64,000 nt of DNA from Thalassobellus citreus (GTDB taxonomy: Bacteria > Bacteroidota > Bacteroidia > Flavobacteriales > Flavobacteriaceae), in the NCBI RefSeq assembly GCF_044385915.1, contig NZ_JBISCC010000126.1:124001-188000 (forward strand). The letters run 5' to 3'. The position numbers and the translations under genes were made by a program. The notes below the pieces were generated by a model that worked only from the letters and a program-made list of their open reading frames with translations, had not been told where the DNA came from and made no database searches. Positions 8,488-16,866 of the stretch are shown in pieces; the stretch's first letter is position 1; the number at the start of each line of letters is the position of its first letter.

Positions 8488-9342
8488 AAACAAAACTCAA
8501 ATCAAGCGTATTTAAAAGTAAAAGATTATTCTGTTTCAGGTGAAGAATTTGAATTAATTCAGAATTCAGAATATGGTTTTCTTGAAACTACTCCGCAACC
8601 ATCTTTAGATAAATTACCCGAATATTACGAAAGTGAAGATTATATTTCGCATACAGATTCACAAAGAAATCTTTTTGAAAAAGTATATCATTTAGTTAGA
8701 ACCATCTCTTTAAAAAAGAAATTAAAGCTAATTAATTCCTTTCCTTCAGAAACTAAAAACTTATTAGATATTGGATGTGGTACAGGCGATTTTCTGCAAA
8801 CAGCGAAAGATAATAATTGGAATGTTACCGGAATTGAGCCAAACGAACAGGCAAGAAATATTGCAAATAAAAAAACAAACGACTCAGTTTTTAATACAGA
8901 GCAGCTTTCAATTTTTGAATTGGAAAGTTTTGATGTTATTACGCTTTGGCATGTGTTGGAGCATTTACCAAATTTAGAAGAACAAATAACTATTATTAAA
9001 AAATTACTAAAACCAAACGGTACTTTAATAATTGCGGTTCCTAATTATAAAAGTTACGATGCTTTATATTATAAAAATTATTGGGCCGCTTTTGATGTGC
9101 CAAGACACCTTTGGCATTTTAATAAAGAATCTATTTCTAAATTAGTCTCAAAAGCATCTATGAAAGTAGAAAAAGTAAAACCTATGTTGTTTGATGCTTT
9201 TTATGTGAGCTTGCTTTCAGAAAAATATAAGTCTGGAAAAATGAATCCTATTAAAGGGTTTTGGATTGGGTTACTTTCAAATTTAAAATCTTTTAAGACA
9301 AAAGAAGCTTCATCTTTAATTTACATCATTAAAAACAGGTAA
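8482..9342 (+). CDS. Class I SAM-dependent methyltransferase
   Basis: 286 aa, with a Methyltransf_23-type domain. SAM-binding motif I is LLDIGCGTGDF (about residues 94-104), followed by the acidic loop GIEPNEQAR (about 118-126). Motif IV-like DVITLWHVLEHL is at about 151-162. The substrate cannot be told. The start is GTG 8482, inside a dispersed repeat. The frame is closed by a stop at 8446-8448, and no ATG lies between that stop and the conserved-looking N-terminus (YLKVKDYSVSGEEFEL), so GTG is the only ordinary candidate. The gene follows mnmG and precedes ompH. Confidence 0.85.
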   Translation: MAKQNSNQAYLKVKDYSVSGEEFELIQNSEYGFLETTPQPSLDKLPEYYESEDYISHTDSQRNLFEKVYHLVRTISLKKKLKLINSFPSETKNLLDIGCGTGDFLQTAKDNNWNVTGIEPNEQARNIANKKTNDSVFNTEQLSIFELESFDVITLWHVLEHLPNLEEQITIIKKLLKPNGTLIIAVPNYKSYDALYYKNYWAAFDVPRHLWHFNKESISKLVSKASMKVEKVKPMLFDAFYVSLLSEKYKSGKMNPIKGFWIGLLSNLKSFKTKEASSLIYIIKNR

Positions 9343-9714
9343 AACACATTTCTGTAAACGATGTTAGCTTTTGTTGAATGCATCTGTCTAAACGTAAGCT
9401 GATTTTTTAAAAGTGTCTTAAAACGCTTTATTTAAGCTTGTTTTTAATAAGATTTGCCTATTTGTTTGTGTTGAAGGTATAAGAAATCATTATAAAGCCG
9501 TTTTTGAAGTGTATTTTCCTTTTCGGTTAAATTGTAAGCTTAGAGGCTTCAAGTTAAAAATTGTCTAAAATGTTTTTTAAGTAGAACTTAACATTAATTT
9601 ATTTTAAGAATTATATATTTCAAAATAATTCCGTTTCACATTATAGTTTACTTTATTACATTTGTTCGGAATTAAAAAAAAATCAACCAAATAGAAACGA
9701 ATAAAATAAAACAG
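9343..9714. other. 372-bp intergenic region before ompH
   Basis: AT-rich, with no open frame of note, tRNA or recognisable RNA fold seen by eye. Its only assignable element is the ompH promoter at 9634-9664. It is the longest gene-free stretch in the window, so an unrecognised small RNA or a gene remnant is possible, but nothing in the sequence demands it. Confidence 0.5.
9634..9664 (+). promoter_or_regulatory. Promoter of ompH
   Basis: The -7 box is TACATTTG (9657-9664). A TTTC at 9634-9637 is spaced 19 bases upstream and fits the -33 TTTG element with one mismatch. The leader would be about 45 bases. Confidence 0.65.
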
Positions 9715-10236
9715 ATGAAAAAAATTATTTATGTTGCCTTAGCTATGTTAGTTTTAGCTTCTTGTGAAAAGCCAAATAAAATTGGTTTTGTAGATAATGG
9801 AACCGTTATTAATGATTACCAAGAAAAGATAGACTTAGAAGCTAGATTTAAAGAAAAGGAAGAAGCTTTTAGAAAAAGAGCAGATAGTATTGGTAGAGCA
9901 TTTCAAGTAGAAGCTCAAAATACTCAAGCAAAAGCTCAAAAATCATCTCAGAAAAAATATCAAGAATTAATGGGGGGTTTACAACAAAAGCAACAACAGT
10001 TACAACAGCAAATGCAGTTTGAGCAACAACAATTACAACAATCTTTTCAAGCAGAAATAGATTCAGTAATAGTTAAGGTAAAAGATTTTGTTAAAGACTA
10101 CGGTAAAACAAATGGCTATACTTACATTTTAGGAACTAGTGATGCTGCTGCAACGGTTATGTATGGTGCCGATGAAAATGATTTAACAAAGACAATTTTA
10201 GAAGCATTAAATGCAGAGGCTAAAAAAGAAGAATAG
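9715..10236 (+). CDS. OmpH/Skp-family chaperone, lipoprotein form
   Basis: 173 aa. OmpH/Skp proteins are periplasmic chaperones for outer-membrane proteins. This one begins with a lipoprotein signal, with hydrophobic residues 4-14 and Ala-Ser-Cys at Cys17, so it should be membrane-anchored rather than soluble. After IGFVDNGTVINDY, the family opening, comes a long helix. It includes a Gln-rich segment (about residues 88-116, QQKQQQLQQQMQFEQQQ) that would form the tentacle coiled coil. The end, YTYILGTSDAAATVMYG, is the typical C-terminal strand. It has its own promoter and terminator. The partner proteins are not known. Confidence 0.88.
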   Translation: MKKIIYVALAMLVLASCEKPNKIGFVDNGTVINDYQEKIDLEARFKEKEEAFRKRADSIGRAFQVEAQNTQAKAQKSSQKKYQELMGGLQQKQQQLQQQMQFEQQQLQQSFQAEIDSVIVKVKDFVKDYGKTNGYTYILGTSDAAATVMYGADENDLTKTILEALNAEAKKEE

Positions 10237-10265
10237 ATTGTATTGAATTGATTATCAAATAATTA

Positions 10266-10300
10266 AAAACTTGTTAAAAGAGATTTTAGCAAGTTTTTTT
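10266..10300 (+). terminator. Terminator between ompH and holB
   Basis: An imperfect stem, AACTTGTTAAAA with TTTTAGCAAGTT, is followed by seven T on the + strand. The opposite side also carries an A-run, so it may serve the convergent holB as well. Confidence 0.75.
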
Positions 10301-10307
10301 ATTTTGT

Positions 10308-11462
10308 TTACTCCGCTTTTTTATGAAGTAATCGAGTCAGTTTTATACTCAAATCAGTTAAAATAATTTTAGAATTTCCATTACGCTCAATATGGTATAT
10401 AGCGTCTTGTAATTCGTTAGAAATATCCATGATGTTATTACCATGAATAAAAGGAGCGAAGTTTTCTAGTTTAAACTTTTCTGTTTTAGGTTCTAAATAC
10501 ACTAAATCTGTTGCATTGTAATTTAGTAATAAGGCTTGACGGAAAAAATCTAAACAGAAATTAAGAAATTGCTTTTGAGTTTCACGCCCTGTTTTAGCAA
10601 TGTCTTCACTCCAAGATATTAAATCGTGTATTGCAGCTTTATTTCCTTTGGCTTTAAAAGCACTTCGAATCCAGAAAATAAACCAAGTTTCAAACTGAAT
10701 ATCTTCAGAATCTTGATATACCAAATCGCAAGCTTTATTATAATTTCCGTTAGATTGATGTGCTATTTTAGTAGCAACATTCATATATAAATTATACTGT
10801 TTTACTAAAGCGTCTTTAATAACGTCTTCTGCTAAAGGAGGAAAATGTAATATTTGACAACGCGACCGTATGGTATTAATTATTTGCTCTTCGTCTTCAG
10901 CAATAAGAATAAAAATGGTTTTGTTTGGTGGCTCTTCAATAAGTTTTAAAAGCTTGTTGGCACAGGCAATATTCATTTTTTCTGCCATCCAAATTACCAT
11001 CACTTTATAACCGCCTTCATAAGACTTTAAAACAAGTGATTTTACAATATCATGAGCTTCATCAACACCAATCTGCCCTTGTTTATTGTCAACACCTAAA
11101 AGTTTGTACCAATCAAATAAATTACCGTAAGGTTGTTCTTTTAAAAGTTGGCGCCATTCTTCTAAATAATGACTAGAAACAGGGTGGCTCTTCGCTTTAT
11201 CGGTAGTTGTTACCGGAAAAGCAAAGTGTAAATCGGGATGCGAAACATTATTAAACTTTAGGTTACAGGCTTCATTTCCTGTGTTATTTTCGCCATTGGT
11301 GTTACTACATAAAATATATTGCGCATAAGCAATAGCCATTGGCAAAGTACCTGTACCTTCGTTACCAACAAATAATTGGGCATGAGGAATTCTACCATTA
11401 TCAACACTTGTTGTTAAATGGTTTTTAATGTGATCTTGTCCTAAAACATCTTGAAAAAGCAT
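10308..11462 (-). CDS. holB: DNA polymerase III subunit delta'
   Basis: 384 aa. A clamp-loader AAA+ subunit that acts with DnaX and HolA to load the sliding clamp. The N-terminus (LFQDVLGQDHIKNHL...GRIPHAQLFVG) and the SRC motif IRSRCQILHFPPL at about residue 200 are typical. The P-loop region reads GNEGTGTLPMA, without the GKT of an ATPase, which agrees with delta' being a non-hydrolysing subunit. The gene is convergent with ompH and divergent from pgk. A -7 box ends only 5 bases before the ATG, so the message may be nearly leaderless. Confidence 0.93.
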   Translation of the reverse strand: MLFQDVLGQDHIKNHLTTSVDNGRIPHAQLFVGNEGTGTLPMAIAYAQYILCSNTNGENNTGNEACNLKFNNVSHPDLHFAFPVTTTDKAKSHPVSSHYLEEWRQLLKEQPYGNLFDWYKLLGVDNKQGQIGVDEAHDIVKSLVLKSYEGGYKVMVIWMAEKMNIACANKLLKLIEEPPNKTIFILIAEDEEQIINTIRSRCQILHFPPLAEDVIKDALVKQYNLYMNVATKIAHQSNGNYNKACDLVYQDSEDIQFETWFIFWIRSAFKAKGNKAAIHDLISWSEDIAKTGRETQKQFLNFCLDFFRQALLLNYNATDLVYLEPKTEKFKLENFAPFIHGNNIMDISNELQDAIYHIERNGNSKIILTDLSIKLTRLLHKKAE

Positions 11463-11467
11463 AAAAA

Positions 11468-11497
11468 CAAAAGTAAATGAATTTTTTCATTTTGAAA
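11468..11497 (-). promoter_or_regulatory. Promoter of holB
   Basis: The -7 box on the minus strand is TACTTTTG (11468-11475). A TTTC at 11494-11497 is spaced 18 bases upstream. Only TTTTT separates the box from the ATG at 11462, so transcription should begin at or next to the start codon. Confidence 0.55.
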
Positions 11498-11662
11498 TTT
11501 AAAAACGAAACGAAATAATTTTTTTGGTTTTGCTTAAAATTTAGATCATTCGAAAAAAATTGTGGATAAGCTATTTCATCGTCATTAAAATGAAAAATAT
11601 GAAAAGAAATAAAGTTTTTTTATAATTCTTAATAGGTTCAATCGTTTTCGTAAAAAAACACA

Positions 11663-11693
11663 TTTGAAAGGGGCGTTTAATTAGTTACATTTG
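11663..11693 (+). promoter_or_regulatory. Promoter of pgk
   Basis: TTTG (11663-11666), 19 bases, then TACATTTG (11686-11693): a full match to the Bacteroidota -33/-7 promoter and the clearest one in the window. The leader would be about 30 bases. Confidence 0.8.
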
Positions 11694-11728
11694 TGAAATA
11701 ATTACTTATAAAACAAAACAATATCCAG

Positions 11729-12916
11729 ATGAGAACTCTTAATGATTTTAATTTTGAAAATAAAAAAGCATTAATTCGTGTAGATTTTAATGTGCCACTA
11801 AATGACAAGTTTGAAGTAACAGACGCAACAAGAATAGTATCTGCAAAACCAACAATTATTAAGGTTTTAGAAGATGGTGGAAGCTGTATTTTAATGTCTC
11901 ACTTAGGGCGACCAAAAGGATTTCAAGAGGAGTTTTCTTTAAAGCATATTGCAGCTAAAGTTGAAGATATTTTAGGTGTAGAAGTAAAATTTGTAGCAGA
12001 TTGTATTGGAGCAGATGTTGAAGCTGCAGCTGCTAGTTTAGAACCAGGACAAGTTTTATTATTAGAAAACTTACGTTACTATAAAGAAGAAACTGCTGGC
12101 GATAAAGCATTTGCTGAAAAACTTTCTAAATTAGGAGACGTTTATGTAAATGATGCTTTTGGTACTGCGCATAGAGCACACGCTTCAACTACTATTGTTG
12201 CTCAATTTTTTGAAGGTAAAAAATGCTTTGGAAATTTATTAGCACAAGAAATAGAAAGTATAAATAAAGTAATGGAAACGGGTGAAAAGCCAGTTTTAGC
12301 TGTACTTGGCGGCGCTAAGGTGTCTTCAAAAATTACAATTATAGAAAACATACTAGATAAAGTAGATCACTTAATTATTGGTGGTGGTATGTCGTTTACT
12401 TTTATTAAAGCTCAAGGCGGAAAAATAGGAAATTCTATTTGTGAAGACGATAAAATGGAATTGGCTTTAGATATTTTAAAGCAAGCAAAAGAGAAAAACG
12501 TACAAATTCATATACCTGTTGATGTTGTTGCTGCCGATGATTTTAGTAACGATGCAAATACACAAGTAGTAGATATTACTGCAATTCCTGATGGTTGGGA
12601 AGGTGTTGATGCGGGGCCAAAATCTATTAAATTATTTCATGATGTTGTTATGGAATCTAAAACTATACTTTGGAACGGACCTCTTGGTGTTTTCGAAATG
12701 GAAAGTTTTGCAAACGGAACAATCGAGTTAGGTAATTCAATTGCCGAATCTACTAAAAATGGAGCCTTTTCACTTGTTGGTGGAGGCGATTCTGTAGCTG
12801 CTGTAAAACAGTTTGGTTTTGAAGATAAAGTAAGTTATGTAAGTACTGGTGGAGGCGCTATGTTAGAAAGTTTAGAAGGTAAAACACTTCCTGGAATTGC
12901 TGCTATTTTAGAATAA
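11729..12916 (+). CDS. pgk: Phosphoglycerate kinase
   Basis: Glycolytic and gluconeogenic enzyme that transfers phosphate between 1,3-bisphosphoglycerate and ADP in the cytoplasm. The 395 aa are full length. The N-terminal substrate site is ALIRVDFNVPLND (about residues 14-26), with the SHLGRPKG block at about 58-65 and the basic patch of the 3-PG site at LLENLRYYKEE. The nucleotide site includes VLGGAKVSSKI, and the C-terminal Gly-rich block is LVGGGDSVAAVK followed by VSTGGGAMLE. It is a single gene with a strong consensus promoter. Confidence 0.98.
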   Translation: MRTLNDFNFENKKALIRVDFNVPLNDKFEVTDATRIVSAKPTIIKVLEDGGSCILMSHLGRPKGFQEEFSLKHIAAKVEDILGVEVKFVADCIGADVEAAAASLEPGQVLLLENLRYYKEETAGDKAFAEKLSKLGDVYVNDAFGTAHRAHASTTIVAQFFEGKKCFGNLLAQEIESINKVMETGEKPVLAVLGGAKVSSKITIIENILDKVDHLIIGGGMSFTFIKAQGGKIGNSICEDDKMELALDILKQAKEKNVQIHIPVDVVAADDFSNDANTQVVDITAIPDGWEGVDAGPKSIKLFHDVVMESKTILWNGPLGVFEMESFANGTIELGNSIAESTKNGAFSLVGGGDSVAAVKQFGFEDKVSYVSTGGGAMLESLEGKTLPGIAAILE

Positions 12917-12996
12917 ACGCTATTTAGTTTTCAAATTCCCTTAAAAAATACGATTTTAGCCATAATATCGTTCAATAACAAACTGAACTTGATTTT

Positions 12997-14562
12997 ATGG
13001 CTTTTCGTTTTTTTATACTATTATTTCTTCTCAATATTGGAACTTGTTTTTCTCAAAATCAAGATTCTATTTCTTCACAAGCAATTAGCATTAAGGATTC
13101 CGTAATAGATGGAAAGGTTAATCTTATTAAGGTTCTTGAAGTTGAAACGGATAGTTTTTCAATTAAAAATTTAAAAGATAATAAATTAGCCGCTCAGTTT
13201 GATGAAAAATGGTATGAAGAATTATACAGTACAGCGTTGTATGATACTATTTATAAATCGGTTACAGAACTTACCTTTGAAGATATTGATTATCCAGAAT
13301 TACCAACTGATACACTTAAAGTAAGATTAAAAGAATTAGATGCCAGAACACCCTTTAATGTGGAATATAATCCAGCATTAGAAAGTGTTATAAAATCGTA
13401 TTTAAAGCATAGAAGGAAGCATTTACAAAAGCTAATAACTTTAAGTGCGTTTTATTTCCCACTATTTGAAAAGGAATTAGATAATTATAATATTCCTTTA
13501 GAAATAAAATATTTAGCAATTGTAGAATCTGCTTTAAAGCCCAGAGCAAAATCTAGGGTGGGAGCTACAGGTTTATGGCAATTTATGTTTGCTACAGGCA
13601 AAATGTATGGTTTGGATGTTAGTAGTTATGTAGATGAACGAAGCGACCCAATAAAATCTACTGAAGCCGCTTCAAAATATTTGTCTAAACTATATGAAAT
13701 TTTTGGCGATTGGGATTTGGCTTTAGCTGCGTATAATTCTGGACCAGGAAATGTTTCAAAAGCTATCAGGCGTTCTGGAGGCTATCAAAATTACTGGAAT
13801 ATTCGTCATAATTTACCAAGGGAAACGGCAGGGTATTTACCCGCGTTTCTAGCAAATATGTATATTTTTGAATATGCTGAAGAGCATGGATTTAAGAAAA
13901 TGAAACCTGAGGTAGCATATTTTGAAACCGACACCGTAAGAGTCAAAGAAATGATTACGCTCGATCAAGTTTCAGAAGTTACAGGAACTCCAGTTGAACA
14001 ACTTCAATTTTTGAATCCATCGTATAAATTAGATATCATTCCATTTATTAAAGGAGAAAATTATGCGTTGCGATTGCCTAATGAAGTTGTTGGTAAATTT
14101 GTAAATAATGAAGATAGTATTTATGCTTTTGCAAAAGCAGAATTTGCTAAGCGAGAAAAGCCATTACCGAAGTTTTTTAATGCTAATGATAGAATTAGGT
14201 ATAGAGTAAAATCTGGCGATTATTTAGGGAGAATTTCTAGAATTTACGGAGTAAGAGTTAGTGATATAAAAAGATGGAATGGACTACGTAGCAATAATTT
14301 AAAAATTGGTCAACGATTAACTATTTACCCTCGAAAACCTTATGTAGCTCCATCTACTTCAACAGTTAAAACGACAACAAAAAAAACAACATCAAAACCA
14401 CTTTCAGGAAACATAACAACCTATACCGTACAAAGCGGAGATTCGCTTTGGAGTATTTCTCAAAAATTTTCTGGAGTTTCTGTTCAAAATATTAAAGATT
14501 GGAACGATATTAGTGGTAATAAATTAAAACCAGGAATGAAACTTAAAATTTCAAAAGTATAA
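12997..14562 (+). CDS. Membrane-bound lytic murein transglycosylase D-like, SLT plus two LysM
   Basis: 521 aa. Cleaves the glycan strand of peptidoglycan to form 1,6-anhydroMurNAc ends. A Sec signal (about residues 1-20, ending near CFSQ) exports it. The SLT domain spans about 145-280, with the catalytic Glu at 177 in VESALKP, followed by GATGLWQFM and AYNSGPGNV. Two LysM peptidoglycan-binding repeats follow at about 401-446 (YRVKSGDYLG) and 476-520 (YTVQSGDSLW), joined by a Thr/Lys/Ser linker. The DUF4837 lipoprotein gene begins 22 bases downstream, so the two are likely one operon. Confidence 0.92.
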   Translation: MAFRFFILLFLLNIGTCFSQNQDSISSQAISIKDSVIDGKVNLIKVLEVETDSFSIKNLKDNKLAAQFDEKWYEELYSTALYDTIYKSVTELTFEDIDYPELPTDTLKVRLKELDARTPFNVEYNPALESVIKSYLKHRRKHLQKLITLSAFYFPLFEKELDNYNIPLEIKYLAIVESALKPRAKSRVGATGLWQFMFATGKMYGLDVSSYVDERSDPIKSTEAASKYLSKLYEIFGDWDLALAAYNSGPGNVSKAIRRSGGYQNYWNIRHNLPRETAGYLPAFLANMYIFEYAEEHGFKKMKPEVAYFETDTVRVKEMITLDQVSEVTGTPVEQLQFLNPSYKLDIIPFIKGENYALRLPNEVVGKFVNNEDSIYAFAKAEFAKREKPLPKFFNANDRIRYRVKSGDYLGRISRIYGVRVSDIKRWNGLRSNNLKIGQRLTIYPRKPYVAPSTSTVKTTTKKTTSKPLSGNITTYTVQSGDSLWSISQKFSGVSVQNIKDWNDISGNKLKPGMKLKISKV

Positions 14563-14584
14563 TTCTTTAAAACCTAACTTTATT

Positions 14585-15574
14585 ATGCGTCATTTATTTA
14601 TAGCTGCATTATCATTATTATTAGTAATGTCTTGTGGCGACAAAAAACCAAATAAAAGAATTCTTTTAGACTCAAGTGGGAAAATAAACGATGTTTCGGT
14701 TGTAGTAAGCAACGACATGTGGGAAGGAAGCGTTGGAGAAGCTATTAGGAATGTATTAGCATCTCCTATTTATGGGTTGCCACAAGAAGAGCCTGTTTTT
14801 AATATCAATCAAATACCTACACATGTATTTTCTGGTTTTATTACACAAAACAGAACCATTTTAAAAATAGAAATGGGTAAAAAACCAGGCATAACATTTA
14901 ATAATAATGTGTATGCACAACCACAAAAAGTAATTACAGTTTCTGGTAAAACAAAGCAAGAGGTTATTAAACTACTTAATGATAACGCGTCTAAAATAAT
15001 AGAATCGTTTAAGAATACTGAAATACTTGCAAAGCAAAAGCAAACAAGAATAGCGTTATATGATGCGAAAGAAATAAAAGAAAACTTAGGTTTAAATATT
15101 GAATTTCCAACTGCTTACAGAATAGGAAAAACAATAGCCACTAAAGACGATAAGTTTTATTGGTTAAAAAGAGATATTAGAACAGGGTATGTTAATATTT
15201 TACTTTATGAATTACCTTTAAATGCTATTAAAAAAGATTCAAGCATTATTGAGCAGGTTGTAAGAGTTAGAGATTCTATTGGAAAGAAATACATTCCAGG
15301 TCCTGTAGAAGGCTCGTATATGATTACTGAAAATGCATATACGCCTTTCAATACAGAAATTATTTTAGACAATAAGCCTACATTAGAAACAAAAGGGATG
15401 TGGGAAGTTAAAAATGCAGTTATGGCAGGGCCTTATATTAACTATGCTATTGAAGATAAAATAAACAATAGATGGGTAGTAGCCGAAGGTTTTGTTTATG
15501 CACCGTCTGTAGAAAAACGTAAATATATATTCGAATTAGAAGCTATTATAAAATCTATTAAGATTGAAAAATAA
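14585..15574 (+). CDS. DUF4837 family lipoprotein
   Basis: 329 aa with a lipoprotein signal peptide (hydrophobic 4-14, Met-Ser-Cys at Cys17). It resembles the DUF4837 family, which is restricted to Bacteroidota; no activity is known to me. Typical family features seen are the early SNDMWEGSVGEAIRNVLASP block and the late GMWEVKNAVMAGPYINYA block. It lies directly behind the lytic transglycosylase gene and ahead of a strong terminator, suggesting a role at the envelope, but this is inference from position. Confidence 0.82.
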   Translation: MRHLFIAALSLLLVMSCGDKKPNKRILLDSSGKINDVSVVVSNDMWEGSVGEAIRNVLASPIYGLPQEEPVFNINQIPTHVFSGFITQNRTILKIEMGKKPGITFNNNVYAQPQKVITVSGKTKQEVIKLLNDNASKIIESFKNTEILAKQKQTRIALYDAKEIKENLGLNIEFPTAYRIGKTIATKDDKFYWLKRDIRTGYVNILLYELPLNAIKKDSSIIEQVVRVRDSIGKKYIPGPVEGSYMITENAYTPFNTEIILDNKPTLETKGMWEVKNAVMAGPYINYAIEDKINNRWVVAEGFVYAPSVEKRKYIFELEAIIKSIKIEK

Positions 15575-15610
15575 TGGTTTTATATAAAGAACATGTTTAA
15601 AATTAAGCAT

Positions 15611-15643
15611 AAAAAAAACCAACACATTGTGTTGGTTTTTTTT
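15611..15643. terminator. Bidirectional terminator between DUF4837 gene and tatA
   Basis: A perfect 9-bp stem (AACCAACAC / GTGTTGGTT) with an ATT loop, flanked by eight A on the left and eight T on the right. It works for both converging genes. Confidence 0.92.
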
Positions 15644-15665
15644 ATTTGATAAATATCTTTAACTC

Positions 15666-15854
15666 TTATTCTTTAGAATTGCCTTTTTTACTTTCTTCTT
15701 CTTTGCTAGCATCTTTAAATTCTTTAATACCGCTTCCTAAACCTTTCATTAGTTCAGGTATTTTTTTTCCTCCAAAAAGAAGTAAAATCGCTAATCCTAT
15801 TATAACCCATTGCCAAGGGCCAACCATTCCTAAAAATATACTTAATGAGATCAT
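15666..15854 (-). CDS. tatA: Sec-independent (twin-arginine) translocase subunit TatA/E
   Basis: 62 aa. A pore-forming Tat component that lets folded proteins cross the inner membrane. One short N-terminal helix (about residues 13-27, PWQWVIIGLAILLLFGG) is followed by the diagnostic GGKKIPELMKGLGSGIKEFK amphipathic helix with the Phe-Gly hinge. A charged Glu/Lys/Ser tail ends the protein. ATG 15854 starts the protein, and a -7 box is present 20 bases upstream. tatC is not in the window. The gene is convergent with the DUF4837 gene. Confidence 0.93.
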   Translation of the reverse strand: MISLSIFLGMVGPWQWVIIGLAILLLFGGKKIPELMKGLGSGIKEFKDASKEEESKKGNSKE

Positions 15855-15873
15855 AATTTTTAATTTTGTAGTG

Positions 15874-15881
15874 CAAAGTTA
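15874..15881 (-). promoter_or_regulatory. Promoter -7 box of tatA
   Basis: The minus strand reads TAACTTTG, matching TAnnTTTG, with a predicted leader of about 13 bases. No convincing -33 was found. Confidence 0.6.
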
Positions 15882-15986
15882 ATAATTAAAGTTCAATAAT
15901 GCCGTTTTAAGTATAACTTTAGCATAAAGAGAGTTTCAAGATTGTTATACTTTGTTTAAAGGGAGGTGTCTTTCATAAATTCTATT

Positions 15987-15994
15987 TATTTTTG
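15987..15994 (+). promoter_or_regulatory. Promoter -7 box of the M23 peptidase gene
   Basis: TATTTTTG matches TAnnTTTG and ends 8 bases before ATG 16003, predicting a leader of only a few bases. Confidence 0.5.
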
Positions 15995-16002
15995 TTTTTA
16001 AG

Positions 16003-16866
16003 ATGGAAGAGAAAAAGAAGCCAAAAAGAATAAAACATAAACTACTTGATAAGTATAAGCTTGTTATACTTAACGAAAACACTTTTGAAGAGCGGTTGTC
16101 TCTTAAATTAACGCGCTTAAATGTGTTTGTATTAGGTTCTTTATCGGCTATATTTTTAATAGCTATTACTTATGTTATAATAGCTTTTACACCACTTAGA
16201 GAGTATATTCCTGGGTATTCTTCAACAGCATTAAAAAAGAAAGCTACAGAGTTAAATTATAAAACCGATTCTTTACAGCAAGTAATTGCTATGAATGATA
16301 GGTATTTTGCCTCCATAAAAAAAGTATTAAAAGGCGATTTAAGTGCTGCCGATTTTAATAAAGATTCCATTGTAGAAGCCGTTAAATTAGAAGCTAGTGA
16401 AGTTGATTTAAAACCTATAGCTCAAGATTCGCTTTTACGAGAAAAAGTAGATAAAGAAGATAAATATAACTTATTTGAATCGGCAACATCATCAAATTTT
16501 GTATTATTCCCACCGGTAAGTGGAACCATTAGTGAACCTTATAATTTAAAAGAAAAACACTATGCTGTTGATATTGTTGTTGCAAAAGATACGCCTATAA
16601 AAGCCACGGCAGATGGTATTGTTATTTTTGCAGAATGGACAGCTAACACAGGTAATGTTATATTAATAGAGCATAGTTACGGACTTATATCTGTATATAA
16701 ACACAATGCGTCATTAACAAAATCTCAAGGCGATTTAGTAAAAGCAGGAGAAGTTATTGCTACCGCAGGAAATACAGGAGAACTTTCAACAGGACCTCAT
16801 TTACATTTTGAGCTTTGGAATGATGGTTACCCTATTAACCCAACAAATTTTATCGATTTTAAATAA
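16003..16866 (+). CDS. M23 (LytM-type) metallopeptidase, membrane-anchored
   Basis: 287 aa. A basic cytosolic N-terminus (KKKPKRIKHKLLDKYK) is followed by one membrane helix at about residues 43-65, a short coiled stretch, and a C-terminal peptidase M23 domain. Expected zinc ligands and catalytic residues are present: HYAVD with His186 and Asp190, and HLH at His266/His268. It is therefore likely an active endopeptidase cutting peptidoglycan cross-bridges. The gene is joined to the GH3-like gene without a gap (stop codon then ATG). In flavobacteria this M23/GH3 pair is common near tatA. Confidence 0.9.
   Translation: MEEKKKPKRIKHKLLDKYKLVILNENTFEERLSLKLTRLNVFVLGSLSAIFLIAITYVIIAFTPLREYIPGYSSTALKKKATELNYKTDSLQQVIAMNDRYFASIKKVLKGDLSAADFNKDSIVEAVKLEASEVDLKPIAQDSLLREKVDKEDKYNLFESATSSNFVLFPPVSGTISEPYNLKEKHYAVDIVVAKDTPIKATADGIVIFAEWTANTGNVILIEHSYGLISVYKHNASLTKSQGDLVKAGEVIATAGNTGELSTGPHLHFELWNDGYPINPTNFIDFK

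Noticed and set aside
15646..15882. A + strand open frame covering tatA
   Set aside because: It is the complement of tatA, which has a diagnostic TatA motif and its own promoter.
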